A DNA stretch of 24,750 nucleotides from JBCCFK01 sp965262315 (GTDB lineage Bacteria > Actinomycetota > Acidimicrobiia > Acidimicrobiales > UBA8592): positions 1-24,750 of the forward strand of contig CBDHFJ010000181.1 in NCBI GenBank assembly GCA_965262315.1, read 5' to 3'. The notes below the pieces were generated by a model. That model ran no database searches. It was not told the origin of the DNA and was given only the letters and a program-made list of their open reading frames with translations. The position numbers were made by a program, and so were the translations under genes. Shown here piece by piece: positions 7,069 through 14,172 of the stretch; within the stretch, counting starts at the first letter, position 1; every line of letters starts with the position of its first letter.

Positions 7069-8207
7069 CCTCTCGGCGATCGAGGCGCAACCGGCCGCTG
7101 GCGCGTCTGGCCCTCGCCGCGGGCATCGGCCTGGTCGGCGCCACCGGCGCGCACGCGGCCGGTGTGGTCGACGTTCCGGGTCTGCCCGACCGCAGCGACG
7201 GCACCGTGGTGGCCGTCGCCGACGACGCGGGCGAGACCGGCGCCGCGGCCACCGGCGAGGAGCCGGCCGGCGAGACCCCTGCGGCCTCGACCGCGGCCGA
7301 CGATCCCGCCGACGCCGGCGAGTTCGTGCTCGACGAGCCGGTCGAGGCGACCGTCACCCACGGCGATCTGTCCATGTCCGTCTCGGTCAGCGCCGACGGC
7401 GACGGTGTCACCATCGACATCGATGTCGAGGGAGTCAGCCCCGAGTGCGAAGCGGCGCTCGAGAGCCTCAGCGGCACCTACGACGGCACCGAGGCCGCCG
7501 ATGCAGCTGCCGCCGACGCCGAGGCGGCCTGCGAGGCCGACCTCGACCTGGCGTTCGGCGATCTCGACGACCCCGCCGAGCTCGGAGCGTTCCTGGACGA
7601 GTTCGAGTTCTCGATCGACCTACCCGACGACCTCGGGCCATTGCTCGAGCAACACCGCGGCTCGTTCGGCGACCTCGACCTGGACGAGCTGGAACGCATG
7701 CTGGAGGACTTCGACTTCGAGGCCCTCGAGCAGTACCTCGGCGACCTCGACCACTCGGGCGGTTTCTCCTTCGACTTCGACAACCTGCCGGAGGGCTTCG
7801 ACTTCGACAACCTGCCGGAGGGCTTCGACTTCGAGGGCTTCGAACCCGACGCCTTCGGCCAACTCTTCGAGGATCTCGACCCCGACGCCCTCGGCCAACT
7901 CTTTGGTGACCTCGAAGGCCTCCCGCTGGACGAGCTCTTCGGTGACCTCGAAGGCCTCCCGCTGGACGAGCTCTTCGGTGACCTCGAAGGCCTCCCGCTG
8001 GACGAGCTCTTCGGTGACCTCGAAGGCCTCCCGCTGGACGAGCTCTTCGGTGACCTCGACTCCGGCGACCTGAGCGAGTTCCTCGAAGGCTTCGACACCG
8101 ACGGGTTCGAGCAGTTCTTCGAGGATCTCGACCCGGGCACGGTCGACGACCTCTTCGAGGACCTGCCGTTCGACCTGGACGGGGTCGACGAGGTCGAGGG
8201 CGCCTGA
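7029..8207 (+). CDS. Membrane-anchored protein with highly acidic repeat domain (C-terminal part of the split gene)
   Basis: The frame opens at GTG 7029, but coding character extends upstream to about 7020 and matches the end of the previous frame, so this start is probably artificial. From that GTG: a proline-rich linker, a basic stretch (SRRSRRNR), one membrane helix at ~24-45 (LARLALAAGIGLVGATGAHA), an Ala/Gly/Glu/Thr-rich spacer, a small domain with two cysteines (PECEAAL and AACEADL), then ~220 residues of very acidic Leu/Phe/Asp/Glu repeats. These include a 9-residue unit twice and a 12-residue unit LFGDLEGLPLDE four times. With N-in topology the repeats would lie outside the membrane. 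Function unknown; regulating the adjacent sigma factor is the likely role from context. Confidence 0.75.
   Translation: MDEIPPMPPAAPVTSRRSRRNRPLARLALAAGIGLVGATGAHAAGVVDVPGLPDRSDGTVVAVADDAGETGAAATGEEPAGETPAASTAADDPADAGEFVLDEPVEATVTHGDLSMSVSVSADGDGVTIDIDVEGVSPECEAALESLSGTYDGTEAADAAAADAEAACEADLDLAFGDLDDPAELGAFLDEFEFSIDLPDDLGPLLEQHRGSFGDLDLDELERMLEDFDFEALEQYLGDLDHSGGFSFDFDNLPEGFDFDNLPEGFDFEGFEPDAFGQLFEDLDPDALGQLFGDLEGLPLDELFGDLEGLPLDELFGDLEGLPLDELFGDLEGLPLDELFGDLDSGDLSEFLEGFDTDGFEQFFEDLDPGTVDDLFEDLPFDLDGVDEVEGA
7770..7823 (+). repeat. 27-bp tandem repeat, 2 copies, within the acidic domain
   Basis: Two identical 27-bp units (7770-7796 and 7797-7823) encode FDFDNLPEG twice; a third, truncated and diverged copy begins at 7824. 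Confidence 0.9.
7899..8060 (+). repeat. 36-bp tandem repeat, 4.5 copies, within the acidic domain
   Basis: Units at 7899-7934, 7935-7970, 7971-8006 and 8007-8042, plus a half unit to 8060. Each encodes LFGDLEGLPLDE. Units 2-4 are identical at DNA level and unit 1 differs by a single silent T, which points to recent expansion by slippage or unequal crossing-over. Confidence 0.95.
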
Positions 8208-8210
8208 GCA

Positions 8211-8226
8211 CCCGAGACGCCTCGGG
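8211..8226 (+). terminator. GC-rich hairpin after the acidic-repeat gene
   Basis: CCCGAG (8211-8216) and CTCGGG (8221-8226) form a perfect 6-bp stem with a 4-nt loop, 3 nt after the stop codon. No T-tract. Confidence 0.45.
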
Positions 8227-8235
8227 CGCCACCGA

Positions 8236-8241
8236 TAGGGT
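8236..8241 (+). promoter_or_regulatory. -10 element of the VOC-SDR pair
   Basis: TAGGGT ends 8 nt before the ATG at 8250, consistent with a leaderless or nearly leaderless mRNA. Confidence 0.45.
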
Positions 8242-8249
8242 GTGGGCCC

Positions 8250-8894
8250 ATGACACAGGCCGAGGCGCGTGCCCACCAGTTGCACGAGATCAGGGTCGGT
8301 GACGAACCGTCGGCCTGGGAGGCCGCCGGCTTCTCCGTGACCGACGGCGCGGTCACGATCGCCAACACCCGCATCGTGGCCGTCGGCAGCGCCGATGGCC
8401 GCGGGATTCGTTCCATCGCCGTCGACGGCGTGGCGGCCGCAGCACTCGACGGCGTGCCCGTCCACGACGCCACCCCGGTGTCGGCGTCAACCGTCCACCC
8501 CAACGGCGTCGACCACATCGACCATCTGGTCATCATGAGCGAGGACTGCGACCGAACCACCGCGGCGCTGGAGGCCACCGGCCTCGAGGCCCGGCGGGTC
8601 CGAACGTTCGAGATGGGCGGCGTCGAGCGACGCCAGACCTTCTTCTGGCTCGGTGACGTCATCCTCGAGCTGGTCGGGCCCGAGCAGGCAACCGGTGGTG
8701 GTCCGGCGCACGCATGGGGATTGGCGCTGAGCGCCCCCGACCTGGACGTGACCGCGTCGGTGCTCGAGGGTCGGTGCAGTCCCCCCAAGGACGCGGTGCA
8801 GCCGGGCCGACGAATCACCACCATCGCCACCAAGGACCTCGACATCAGCACCGCGTTGGCGGTCATGACGCCGCACCCGCGTCGCAACTCGTGA
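8250..8894 (+). CDS. VOC-family (glyoxalase-like) protein
   Basis: A 214-residue protein. The N-terminal ~80 residues form a weakly conserved half. From residue ~88 a recognisable VOC module begins: GVDHIDHLVIMSEDCDRTTA, then ALEATGLEARRVRTFEMGGV and RRQTFFWLGDVILELVGPE, giving the metal-binding His and Glu pattern. Substrate unknown. Its stop codon overlaps the GTG of the SDR gene by 4 bp (GTGA), so the two are translationally coupled and probably act in one catabolic or detoxifying step. Confidence 0.82.
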   Translation: MTQAEARAHQLHEIRVGDEPSAWEAAGFSVTDGAVTIANTRIVAVGSADGRGIRSIAVDGVAAAALDGVPVHDATPVSASTVHPNGVDHIDHLVIMSEDCDRTTAALEATGLEARRVRTFEMGGVERRQTFFWLGDVILELVGPEQATGGGPAHAWGLALSAPDLDVTASVLEGRCSPPKDAVQPGRRITTIATKDLDISTALAVMTPHPRRNS

Positions 8895-9649
8895 GCGTCG
8901 ACGAGCTCTTCGATCTGTCGGGCCAGGTGGCCGTGGTCACCGGAGCCGGTCGAGGCATCGGGCGGGGCATCGCCGAGCTGTTGGCCGATGCCGGCGCCGC
9001 GGTCGCCGTCGGCGCTCGCCGCGCCGACGACCTCGACGAGGTCGTGGCTGCCATCGAAGCCGCCGGCGGCCGGGGTCTGGCCGTGCCCACCGACGTCACC
9101 GACGACGAGGCGCTCGCACATCTGGCCGAGCAGACCGTCCAGGAGTTCGGGTCGCTGTCGATCTGGGTCAACAACGCGGGAGGCAGCCCCGGACGCAGCC
9201 CGCTCACGGCACTGAGCCGTGCCGACTGGGACCAGACGCTGGCCCTCAACCTCACGTCGGTCCTGGTCGGCTCGCAGGTCGCCGCGCAACACATGAGCAC
9301 GGGCAGCATCGTCAACATCACGTCCCGGAGCTCCTGGGGCTCGGTGCCACGCAATGGGCACTACGCAGCGGCCAAGGCCGGCGTCAACGTCCTCACCGCC
9401 ACCCTCGCCACCGAGCTCGGACCCGACATCCGAGTCAACGCCGTGGCCCCGGGCGCGGTCCCCACCGACATCTTCTACGAGGTCATGGAGATGACCCCGG
9501 ACGACGTCCCCCAGTACGCCAAGGACACGGGCGTGCCTCTCGAACGCCTGGGCACCCCGGCCGACATCGCGTCAGCAGTGCTCTACCTGGTCTCGCCGGC
9601 GGCGAGCTGGGTGACGGGCGAGATCATCACCGTCAGCGGTGGCCGCTGA
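8891..9649 (+). CDS. SDR-family NAD(P)-dependent oxidoreductase
   Basis: A 252-residue classical short-chain dehydrogenase. The cofactor motif TGAGRGIG is at residues 17-24, NNAG at 94-97, and the catalytic residues are Ser145, Tyr158 and Lys162 (YAAAK). It ends with the usual VNAVAPGAVPTD segment and a C-terminal SWVTGEIITVSGG. GTG at 8891 gives the standard N-terminus (LFDLSGQVAVVTGAG) and overlaps the VOC stop; the frame is open further upstream but without conserved sequence. The exact substrate is not apparent. Confidence 0.93.
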   Translation: MSVDELFDLSGQVAVVTGAGRGIGRGIAELLADAGAAVAVGARRADDLDEVVAAIEAAGGRGLAVPTDVTDDEALAHLAEQTVQEFGSLSIWVNNAGGSPGRSPLTALSRADWDQTLALNLTSVLVGSQVAAQHMSTGSIVNITSRSSWGSVPRNGHYAAAKAGVNVLTATLATELGPDIRVNAVAPGAVPTDIFYEVMEMTPDDVPQYAKDTGVPLERLGTPADIASAVLYLVSPAASWVTGEIITVSGGR

Positions 9650-9652
9650 CGC

Positions 9653-9670
9653 GCCTGACGTCGCTCAGGC
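9653..9670. terminator. Bidirectional hairpin between convergent SDR and amidohydrolase genes
   Basis: GCCTGA (9653-9658) and TCAGGC (9665-9670) form a perfect 6-bp stem with a 6-nt loop. The second arm contains the amidohydrolase stop codon, so one compact element can serve both genes. Confidence 0.5.
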
Positions 9671-10855
9671 CGGTGCCGGCGTGTTGAGCTCGGTGACGTT
9701 GTCGAGCAGGATCTTGCGCCGGGTCTCGTCGTCGAACGCGGTGAGCTCGTCCACGTAGTGCAGCGGGGTGGGCATGCCCTCGATGTGGGGCCAGTCGGAA
9801 CCGAAGACGACCCGGTCCGGACCCATGTGCTCGACCACCTCGGCCACGTCGTCCTCCCAGAACGGGTTGATCCAGACGTGCTCCTTGAACTGCTCGAGCG
9901 GGTCCTCCTTGAACCAGCCCATCAGCTTGTTCTTCTGCTGCGGGAGCTTGCGGAACAAGTCGGGGAGGAACGACGAGCCATTCTCGACCGACGCGATCCG
10001 CAGGTTCGGGAACCGCTCGTACAGCTTCTCGAGCGACAGGGTCAGCAGGAAGTCCAGGGCGGCGCGCTCGATGTTGAATGCCTTGATCGATGGCGTGTAC
10101 CCGCCTCCGCCACTGCTGAACGTCCCGAAACCGTCCTCGGCGTACCCCTGAGTGGTGTACCCGCTGTCGGCGGCGTGGATCACCAGTGGGATGCCGGCCT
10201 CGTTGAGCCGAGCCCAGAACGGATCGAACATCGGGTTCGCGGGTGACCTCGGCCCCTCGGCGGTCCAGACCGCCGCGGGTCGCATGCACACGACGCGCGC
10301 TCCCCGGTCCAGGGCCCACTCGAGCTCTTCCACCGCGAAATGCGGGTCGGCGAGGCTGATGTAGGGGGCGGCGAAGATCGTGTCCTGGTAGTTGCAGCCC
10401 CAGTCCTCGTCCAGCCACCGGTTGAACGCCCGGAAGAGCACCCGCACGGCCTCGAGGTCGTGTTTCACGAGCTCCTCGTAGAGCACGCCGAGGGTCGGGA
10501 ACAGCCACACGGCCTGCAGCCCCTGCTCCCGGATCCGATGCACCCGGGCGTCGCGGTCCATGTACTCGGCCGGCAGCGGCTCGCGGTCCTTGAGCATCTC
10601 CAGGGGCGATCGGCCGTCCGGGTTGCCGCGGAAGTACTCGTGGAGTGCGCCCGGCTTCGCGATCGGATCCCATGTGGGGTTGGCCACGGCGCGGCTGACC
10701 GTGCCGGCGACCACGTGGTGCTTGCGACCGTTGATCTCGCACCACTGGACGCACCGCTGCTGCATGTGGTCCGGCACGTGCCGGGTGAAGGCGTCCGGCG
10801 CCTCGTAGTAGTGATTGTCGCAGTCGAACGGCAGGTACCCGAGCTCGGTCGTCAT
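9665..10855 (-). CDS. Amidohydrolase family (amidohydrolase-2 type) metal-dependent hydrolase
   Basis: A 396-residue TIM-barrel hydrolase of the amidohydrolase-2 / ACMSD-like group. Near the N-terminus is FDCDNHYYE, the family's metal-binding variant. Mid-protein VIHAADSGY supplies a further His, and FGSDWPHIEGM near the C-terminus supplies the catalytic Asp. Related actinobacterial proteins are often annotated as decarboxylases or amidohydrolases of aromatic or steroid breakdown, but the substrate is not evident here. TACCCT ends exactly 6 nt before the ATG at 10855, fixing the start. Confidence 0.9.
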   Translation of the reverse strand: MTTELGYLPFDCDNHYYEAPDAFTRHVPDHMQQRCVQWCEINGRKHHVVAGTVSRAVANPTWDPIAKPGALHEYFRGNPDGRSPLEMLKDREPLPAEYMDRDARVHRIREQGLQAVWLFPTLGVLYEELVKHDLEAVRVLFRAFNRWLDEDWGCNYQDTIFAAPYISLADPHFAVEELEWALDRGARVVCMRPAAVWTAEGPRSPANPMFDPFWARLNEAGIPLVIHAADSGYTTQGYAEDGFGTFSSGGGGYTPSIKAFNIERAALDFLLTLSLEKLYERFPNLRIASVENGSSFLPDLFRKLPQQKNKLMGWFKEDPLEQFKEHVWINPFWEDDVAEVVEHMGPDRVVFGSDWPHIEGMPTPLHYVDELTAFDDETRRKILLDNVTELNTPAPA

Positions 10856-10861
10856 GCCGCA

Positions 10862-10867
10862 AGGGTA
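10862..10867 (-). promoter_or_regulatory. -10 element for leaderless amidohydrolase mRNA
   Basis: TACCCT on the minus strand ends 6 nt before the ATG at 10855. It lies just beyond the stop codon of the upstream VCBS gene (10887). Confidence 0.55.
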
Positions 10868-10886
10868 CCCAGCATCTGACGGGTCG

Positions 10887-12431
10887 TCAGTTGGCGGTGG
10901 GCGAGGTGCAGTCGACGGTCAGCGCGCCGTCCTGGGCCGCCGGGAGCACGAACTCCGGTGCATGCGCGCCCAGGAACGACTGCTGGTGTTGCAGCGCGGT
11001 GTAGCCGTCGTCGTCGCTGGAGGACACGACGTCCCCGTCGGCCAGGCACCCGGGGGCTCTGCGGATCGTGTCCCCGCCGATCGGCAGCTCGTTGCGGATG
11101 GCATGCAGCCCGCCTTGGTGGTCGACCACGACCATGTCGGTGTCGCCGTCGCTGTCGAGGTCACCCAGCGCGAGCCCACGCGACCGGCCCACCCACTCGA
11201 CTCCGGCATCTGCCCACGCGTCGTAGTAGGCGCCGTCGGAGGTCCGCAGCAGGATCGCGGGCGGGTCGTCCTCGACGATGAAGGTGTTGACCACCTTGTT
11301 GCGGACGCTGACCTCGCCGAATCCGCCGTTGGCCACGATCAGGTCCAGCGCGCCGTCGAGGTTCCAATCGACCGCCCCACTCCCCCAGCTGCGGCTGATC
11401 TCGTTGTCGTCCGCGTCGAGGCTGCGGATGTGTGCGGCGCCGACGTCGCGGAGGGCGTCGAAGGTGTCGCCTGACCGAATGACGAACTCGTTGTCACCCA
11501 GGTCGGTCAGATACGCGTCGAGCAGGCCGTCCTCGGTCCAGTCCGCGATGGTGACCGCACCCGCGTCGATCTCGAGGGCGACGGCCAGCTCCGGTGCGAC
11601 GTCGACCCAGGTCCCGTCGAGCCCCCCGGTTCGCCGGTAGACGGAGTCGCCACCGTCGATCCACCCGGCGTCGCGGCCGACCCAGAGCTCGGCCACCTGA
11701 TCGCCGTCGAGGTCGGCGATCTCGAGCGCGATCGACCGCCGCTCGCTGTCGGGCAACTCGATCCGATCGACGATCTCGCGCCCCCGGAAGGTCAGGATCT
11801 GGTCGGCGATGGGCTCGGCGCCCCCATGGCCGAGCACGATCACCGAGACGCCGCCGAGACCCAGGTCGGCGGGCACGGCTCCGGCCACCAGTCCGTCGAT
11901 ACCGAGGTCCGTCAGCTCCGGCGCGCCGCCGTCGAGGAAGCCCGGACCCCAGAGGACCACGGCGCCCGTCGACCGACCGACGAGGATGTCGACCGCACCG
12001 TCGCCGTCCACATCACCCGCGTGGGCGGCGATGGCGTCCCCGACCTCAGCGGTCGGGCCCTCGACGAAGCCGTCGCCGTCCCACCAGAAGATCCCCAGCT
12101 CGCCGCCGGCGACGACGAGGTCCAGGTCGCCGTCGGCATCGAGGTCGTGCAGCGTGACCCCGCCCCGGACGGGATCGGCCCCCGTCGTCGTCCACTCGTC
12201 GAGCCCCCATGCTGCGGTGACATCGGTGATCGACGGGATCACCAGGTCCGACGGCCGCTCGGTCCGGTCCTCCTCGACCACCCCGGCCTCACCCAGCTCG
12301 TCGCCCTCCTGGAGGAAGAACGCCACGATGGTGGCCAGCATCGAGCCACCGATGATCAACAGACCCGCCCACGCCAATGCCCGGACCCCGCGCGTGGCGC
12401 CGTGGTGGACGACGTCGCTGACCTCCTCCAC
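10887..12431 (-). CDS. Membrane-anchored VCBS/FG-GAP repeat protein
   Basis: A 514-residue protein with one N-terminal membrane helix at ~18-41 (LAWAGLLIIGGSMLATIVAFFL) and an extracytoplasmic beta-propeller-like region. At least five FG-GAP/VCBS calcium-binding signatures are visible: DLDADGDLDLVVAGG, DVDGDGAVDILVG, DLDGDQVAELWVG, DWNLDGALDLIVANGG and DLDSDGDTDMVVVDHQGG. Two cysteines near the C-terminus (PGCLADG and VDCTS) could form a disulfide. Such proteins are usually surface or adhesion proteins; no specific ligand is suggested. The GTG start lies 6 nt after the stop of the haemoglobin gene, so the two are probably cotranscribed. Confidence 0.85.
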   Translation of the reverse strand: MEEVSDVVHHGATRGVRALAWAGLLIIGGSMLATIVAFFLQEGDELGEAGVVEEDRTERPSDLVIPSITDVTAAWGLDEWTTTGADPVRGGVTLHDLDADGDLDLVVAGGELGIFWWDGDGFVEGPTAEVGDAIAAHAGDVDGDGAVDILVGRSTGAVVLWGPGFLDGGAPELTDLGIDGLVAGAVPADLGLGGVSVIVLGHGGAEPIADQILTFRGREIVDRIELPDSERRSIALEIADLDGDQVAELWVGRDAGWIDGGDSVYRRTGGLDGTWVDVAPELAVALEIDAGAVTIADWTEDGLLDAYLTDLGDNEFVIRSGDTFDALRDVGAAHIRSLDADDNEISRSWGSGAVDWNLDGALDLIVANGGFGEVSVRNKVVNTFIVEDDPPAILLRTSDGAYYDAWADAGVEWVGRSRGLALGDLDSDGDTDMVVVDHQGGLHAIRNELPIGGDTIRRAPGCLADGDVVSSSDDDGYTALQHQQSFLGAHAPEFVLPAAQDGALTVDCTSPTAN

Positions 12432-12437
12432 GACCGA

Positions 12438-12830
12438 TCAGCGGCTGTTGATCATGTGGGTGGCCGCCATCTCGAAGTACTCGCGCAACGCGGCGTCCAC
12501 GGCCGGCTCCGGTTCGAGCGCGTCGACGGCGGCGAACATGTGCTCGATCCAGGCGTCGCGCTCGGCCTGGCCGATCTCGAACGGCGCGTGACGCATCCGC
12601 AATCGCGGATGCCCTCGTTCCTCGGAGTAGGTGGTGGGGCCGCCCCAGTACTGCACCAGGAACGCGGCCGTGTTGGCCTTGGGTGCGGTGAGGTCCTCCG
12701 GATACATGTGCCGCAACCTCGGGTCGGCCTCGACACCCTGGTAGAAGCGGTCGACGAGCTCGACGAAGAACTGCTCGCCGCCCACCGCCTCGTACAGGGT
12801 CATGGCTGCGCCGTCACCGCGGATCTCCAT
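12438..12830 (-). CDS. glbO: Group II truncated haemoglobin (trHbO type)
   Basis: A 130-residue 2-over-2 globin that binds haem and O2. Diagnostic residues are present: Tyr30 (B10) in DRFY, Tyr43 (CD1) in HMYPEDL, the stretch QYWGGPTTYSEERGHPRLRM, the proximal His81 in RMRHAPF, and Trp94 (G8) in ERDAW. The order and spacing follow mycobacterial trHbO closely. Roles proposed for this family include O2 delivery to the respiratory chain and peroxide or NO chemistry. ATG at 12830 is favoured over ATG 12803 because TAGCCT ends exactly 6 nt before it. The gene is divergent from the XRE regulator and followed 6 nt later by the VCBS gene. Confidence 0.95.
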   Translation of the reverse strand: MEIRGDGAAMTLYEAVGGEQFFVELVDRFYQGVEADPRLRHMYPEDLTAPKANTAAFLVQYWGGPTTYSEERGHPRLRMRHAPFEIGQAERDAWIEHMFAAVDALEPEPAVDAALREYFEMAATHMINSR

Positions 12831-12836
12831 GTCGCC

Positions 12837-12842
12837 AGGCTA
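12837..12842 (-). promoter_or_regulatory. -10 element for leaderless haemoglobin mRNA
   Basis: TAGCCT on the minus strand ends 6 nt before the ATG at 12830. Confidence 0.55.
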
Positions 12843-12867
12843 CGGCGCGCCAGACGCGGGACACACA

Positions 12868-12884
12868 GCCGTAAGGCCCACGGC
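12868..12884. promoter_or_regulatory. Inverted repeat GCCGT-N7-ACGGC, possible XRE operator
   Basis: A 5-bp dyad with a 7-nt centre lies in the 69-bp divergent region, just upstream of the XRE gene's -10 (12888). A dimer bound here would block the XRE promoter and might affect the haemoglobin promoter 26 bp away. Autoregulation is inferred from position only. Confidence 0.3.
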
Positions 12885-12887
12885 GGG

Positions 12888-12893
12888 TACGCT
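12888..12893 (+). promoter_or_regulatory. -10 element for leaderless XRE regulator mRNA
   Basis: TACGCT ends 6 nt before the ATG at 12900. Confidence 0.55.
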
Positions 12894-12899
12894 TCGGTC

Positions 12900-13262
12900 A
12901 TGGCCGAGTCCCAAGATCAACTGGCGGCGCTGGGCGAGTTCATCCGGTTGCAGCGCAAGCAGGCCGAGATGTCGCTCCGCGAGCTCGCCGCCAAGGCCAA
13001 CGTGTCCAACCCCTACATCAGCCAGATCGAACGCGGCCTCCACGAGCCGTCGATGCGGGTCCTGCGGTCCATCTCCGCGGCCCTGAACCTGCCGTTGGAC
13101 ACCCTGCTCGTGCGCGCCGGGCTGATCGACGAAGAGGACCTCGCGGAGGACGCGACCGTCTCGGTCGAGGCCGCCATCGCTGCCGACGGTGGCCTCACCG
13201 CGGACCAGCGCGAGTCCCTGCTCGCCGTCTACCGCAGCTACGTCGCGGCCAACACGCGCTGA
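12900..13262 (+). CDS. XRE-family helix-turn-helix transcriptional regulator
   Basis: A 120-residue DNA-binding protein. The HTH domain spans ~11-68: LGEFIRLQRKQAEMSLRELA, then ANVSNPYISQIERGLHEPS and a third helix LRSISAALNLPLDTLL. The C-terminal ~45 residues are acidic and may mediate dimerisation or sensing. The frame is open far upstream, but coding sense begins at ATG 12900, where a -10 lies at leaderless distance. It is divergent from the haemoglobin gene, which is a candidate target along with itself. Confidence 0.92.
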   Translation: MAESQDQLAALGEFIRLQRKQAEMSLRELAAKANVSNPYISQIERGLHEPSMRVLRSISAALNLPLDTLLVRAGLIDEEDLAEDATVSVEAAIAADGGLTADQRESLLAVYRSYVAANTR

Positions 13263-13293
13263 GCCCGCCTGCCGGCCCTGGCCGAAAAACCCA

Positions 13294-13327
13294 GATGCTC
13301 CGACCCGGGGGGAAGGGTCGGAGCATC
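13294..13327. terminator. 13-bp perfect hairpin between convergent XRE and phasin-like genes
   Basis: GATGCTCCGACCC (13294-13306) and GGGTCGGAGCATC (13315-13327) pair perfectly around a GGGGGGAA loop. It lies 32 bp after the XRE stop and 57 bp beyond the stop of the minus-strand gene at 13384, and symmetry lets it act in both directions. No T-tract. Confidence 0.8.
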
Positions 13328-13383
13328 AGGTACGGGCACACAGGCCCGTTCAACGGGTGACGAGGCAGACGCCTCGTCAGCGA

Positions 13384-13794
13384 TCACTTCTTGGCGGCGG
13401 GAGCCTTCTTGGTCTCGGCTTCGGTCTTGGTCTCGGTCTCGGTCTCGACGACCTCGTCGGAGACCTCGACACCGGCGAACTCGCGCATCTTGGCGAAACC
13501 GTCGGTCATGTAGCCGTCGAGGGGAGCCGGGGTGAGCTCGGCGAACCGGGTGAGGGTGCTCTCGGCGAAGTCCCAGGTGCGCTGGACCATCGGCTGCACC
13601 CGGTCGCGGGCCTCGTTGCCGTGCTTGCGGGCGAGGTCGAGCTGCTCATCGAGCTGGGTGCGCTGATCGGAGAAGCGCTCCTCCAGCTGGGTGCGCTGCT
13701 CGGAGAAGCGCTCGTTGAGATCTTCGATGGCGAGGACCTGGAGGCCGATGGCGGCGTAGGTGGCTTCCTTGGCGGTGTCGAGAACGGAGGGCAT
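13384..13794 (-). CDS. Coiled-coil protein with Lys/Ala-rich tail (HBHA/phasin-like)
   Basis: A 136-residue hydrophilic protein without signal peptide or membrane helix. After a short helix (residues 1-25) comes an amphipathic coiled coil containing two near-identical 11-residue units, ERFSEQRTQLE and ERFSDQRTQLD (~27-50). A region with PAPLDGYMTDGF follows, then an acidic Thr/Glu run (ETETETKTEAETKK) and a basic end KKAPAAKK. The helical body with a Lys/Ala/Pro tail recalls mycobacterial heparin-binding haemagglutinin and actinobacterial phasins, which coat lipid or PHA inclusions or bind surfaces. The family match is by architecture only. Good ribosome-binding site AAGGAAG (13800-13806) and a canonical promoter suggest strong expression. 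Confidence 0.7.
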   Translation of the reverse strand: MPSVLDTAKEATYAAIGLQVLAIEDLNERFSEQRTQLEERFSDQRTQLDEQLDLARKHGNEARDRVQPMVQRTWDFAESTLTRFAELTPAPLDGYMTDGFAKMREFAGVEVSDEVVETETETKTEAETKKAPAAKK

Positions 13795-13811
13795 TGGGTC
13801 TTCCTTGCTTG

Positions 13812-13839
13812 GCTGAGTGACGCACCAGTGCGACTCAGC
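13812..13839 (-). promoter_or_regulatory. Stem-loop in the 5' leader of the phasin-like gene
   Basis: GCTGAGT (13812-13818) pairs with ACTCAGC (13833-13839), and CGCAC (13821-13825) with GTGCG (13828-13832), separated on one side by a 2-nt bulge. This makes a 12-bp interrupted stem inside the ~55-nt leader, just upstream of the ribosome-binding site but not covering it. It could stabilise the mRNA or be a protein or RNA target. Confidence 0.5.
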
Positions 13840-13856
13840 GCTGGTGAACGAGTCTC

Positions 13857-13885
13857 ACCCTAGGGACCCTTGCAAACTATTTCAA
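13857..13885 (-). promoter_or_regulatory. Sigma-A promoter of the phasin-like gene
   Basis: On the minus strand TTGAAA (13885-13880), a 17-bp spacer and TAGGGT (13862-13857) predict a start near 13850. This is one of the two best -35/-10 promoters in the window. Confidence 0.75.
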
Positions 13886-13919
13886 GCGTTTGCTAAGTGC
13901 CGTGCGTCACAAAACGCAG

Positions 13920-13951
13920 CGAGGCCAGGACCGGGCGGGGTCCTGGCCTCG
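13920..13951. terminator. 13-bp perfect hairpin upstream of the phasin-like promoter
   Basis: CGAGGCCAGGACC (13920-13932) and GGTCCTGGCCTCG (13939-13951) form a perfect 13-bp stem with a GGGCGG loop. It insulates the phasin-like promoter from the LOG gene, which ends 220 bp upstream on the same strand. Confidence 0.7.
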
Positions 13952-14172
13952 AATCGAGCGTGGATGGGGGGACACAGGAGCCCACCCACGCTTGCGGATC
14001 GTCAACTGCTGCGCTCGACGACCACGAAGACGAAGATAGGAACGGCACCTCTGCAGCGCCTCTGGCGACCCTCAAGGAACGATCAGGACGGCCCCAACGA
14101 GTCCCGCGTCCCAGGGCGCCCGCCCCACGGTCTGGGTCGGCGCGACCACCCATGCAGGGCGACGGGATCGGG
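13952..14172. other. Gene-free stretch between LOG gene and terminator hairpin
   Basis: With 13795-13951 this forms a 378-bp interval without a convincing gene. On the minus strand it would be the 3' UTR of the LOG gene, ending at the hairpin at 13920-13951. Short frames exist on both strands but lack a ribosome-binding site, a leaderless -10 or coherent composition. Nothing else was recognised here. Confidence 0.5.

Noticed and set aside
7899..8060. 36-bp repeats considered as a CRISPR array
   Set aside because: The copies are directly adjacent with no spacers and encode an in-frame 12-residue unit.
7478..9361. A 627-codon minus-strand frame with Lys/Ser-rich tandem repeats
   Set aside because: Its repeats are the complement of the LFGDLEGLPLDE units; the plus-strand genes explain the region.
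14000..14090. Short hydrophobic minus-strand frame ending VPIFVFVVVERSS
   Set aside because: It is bounded upstream by an in-frame stop with no start codon before the hydrophobic stretch, and no ribosome-binding site.
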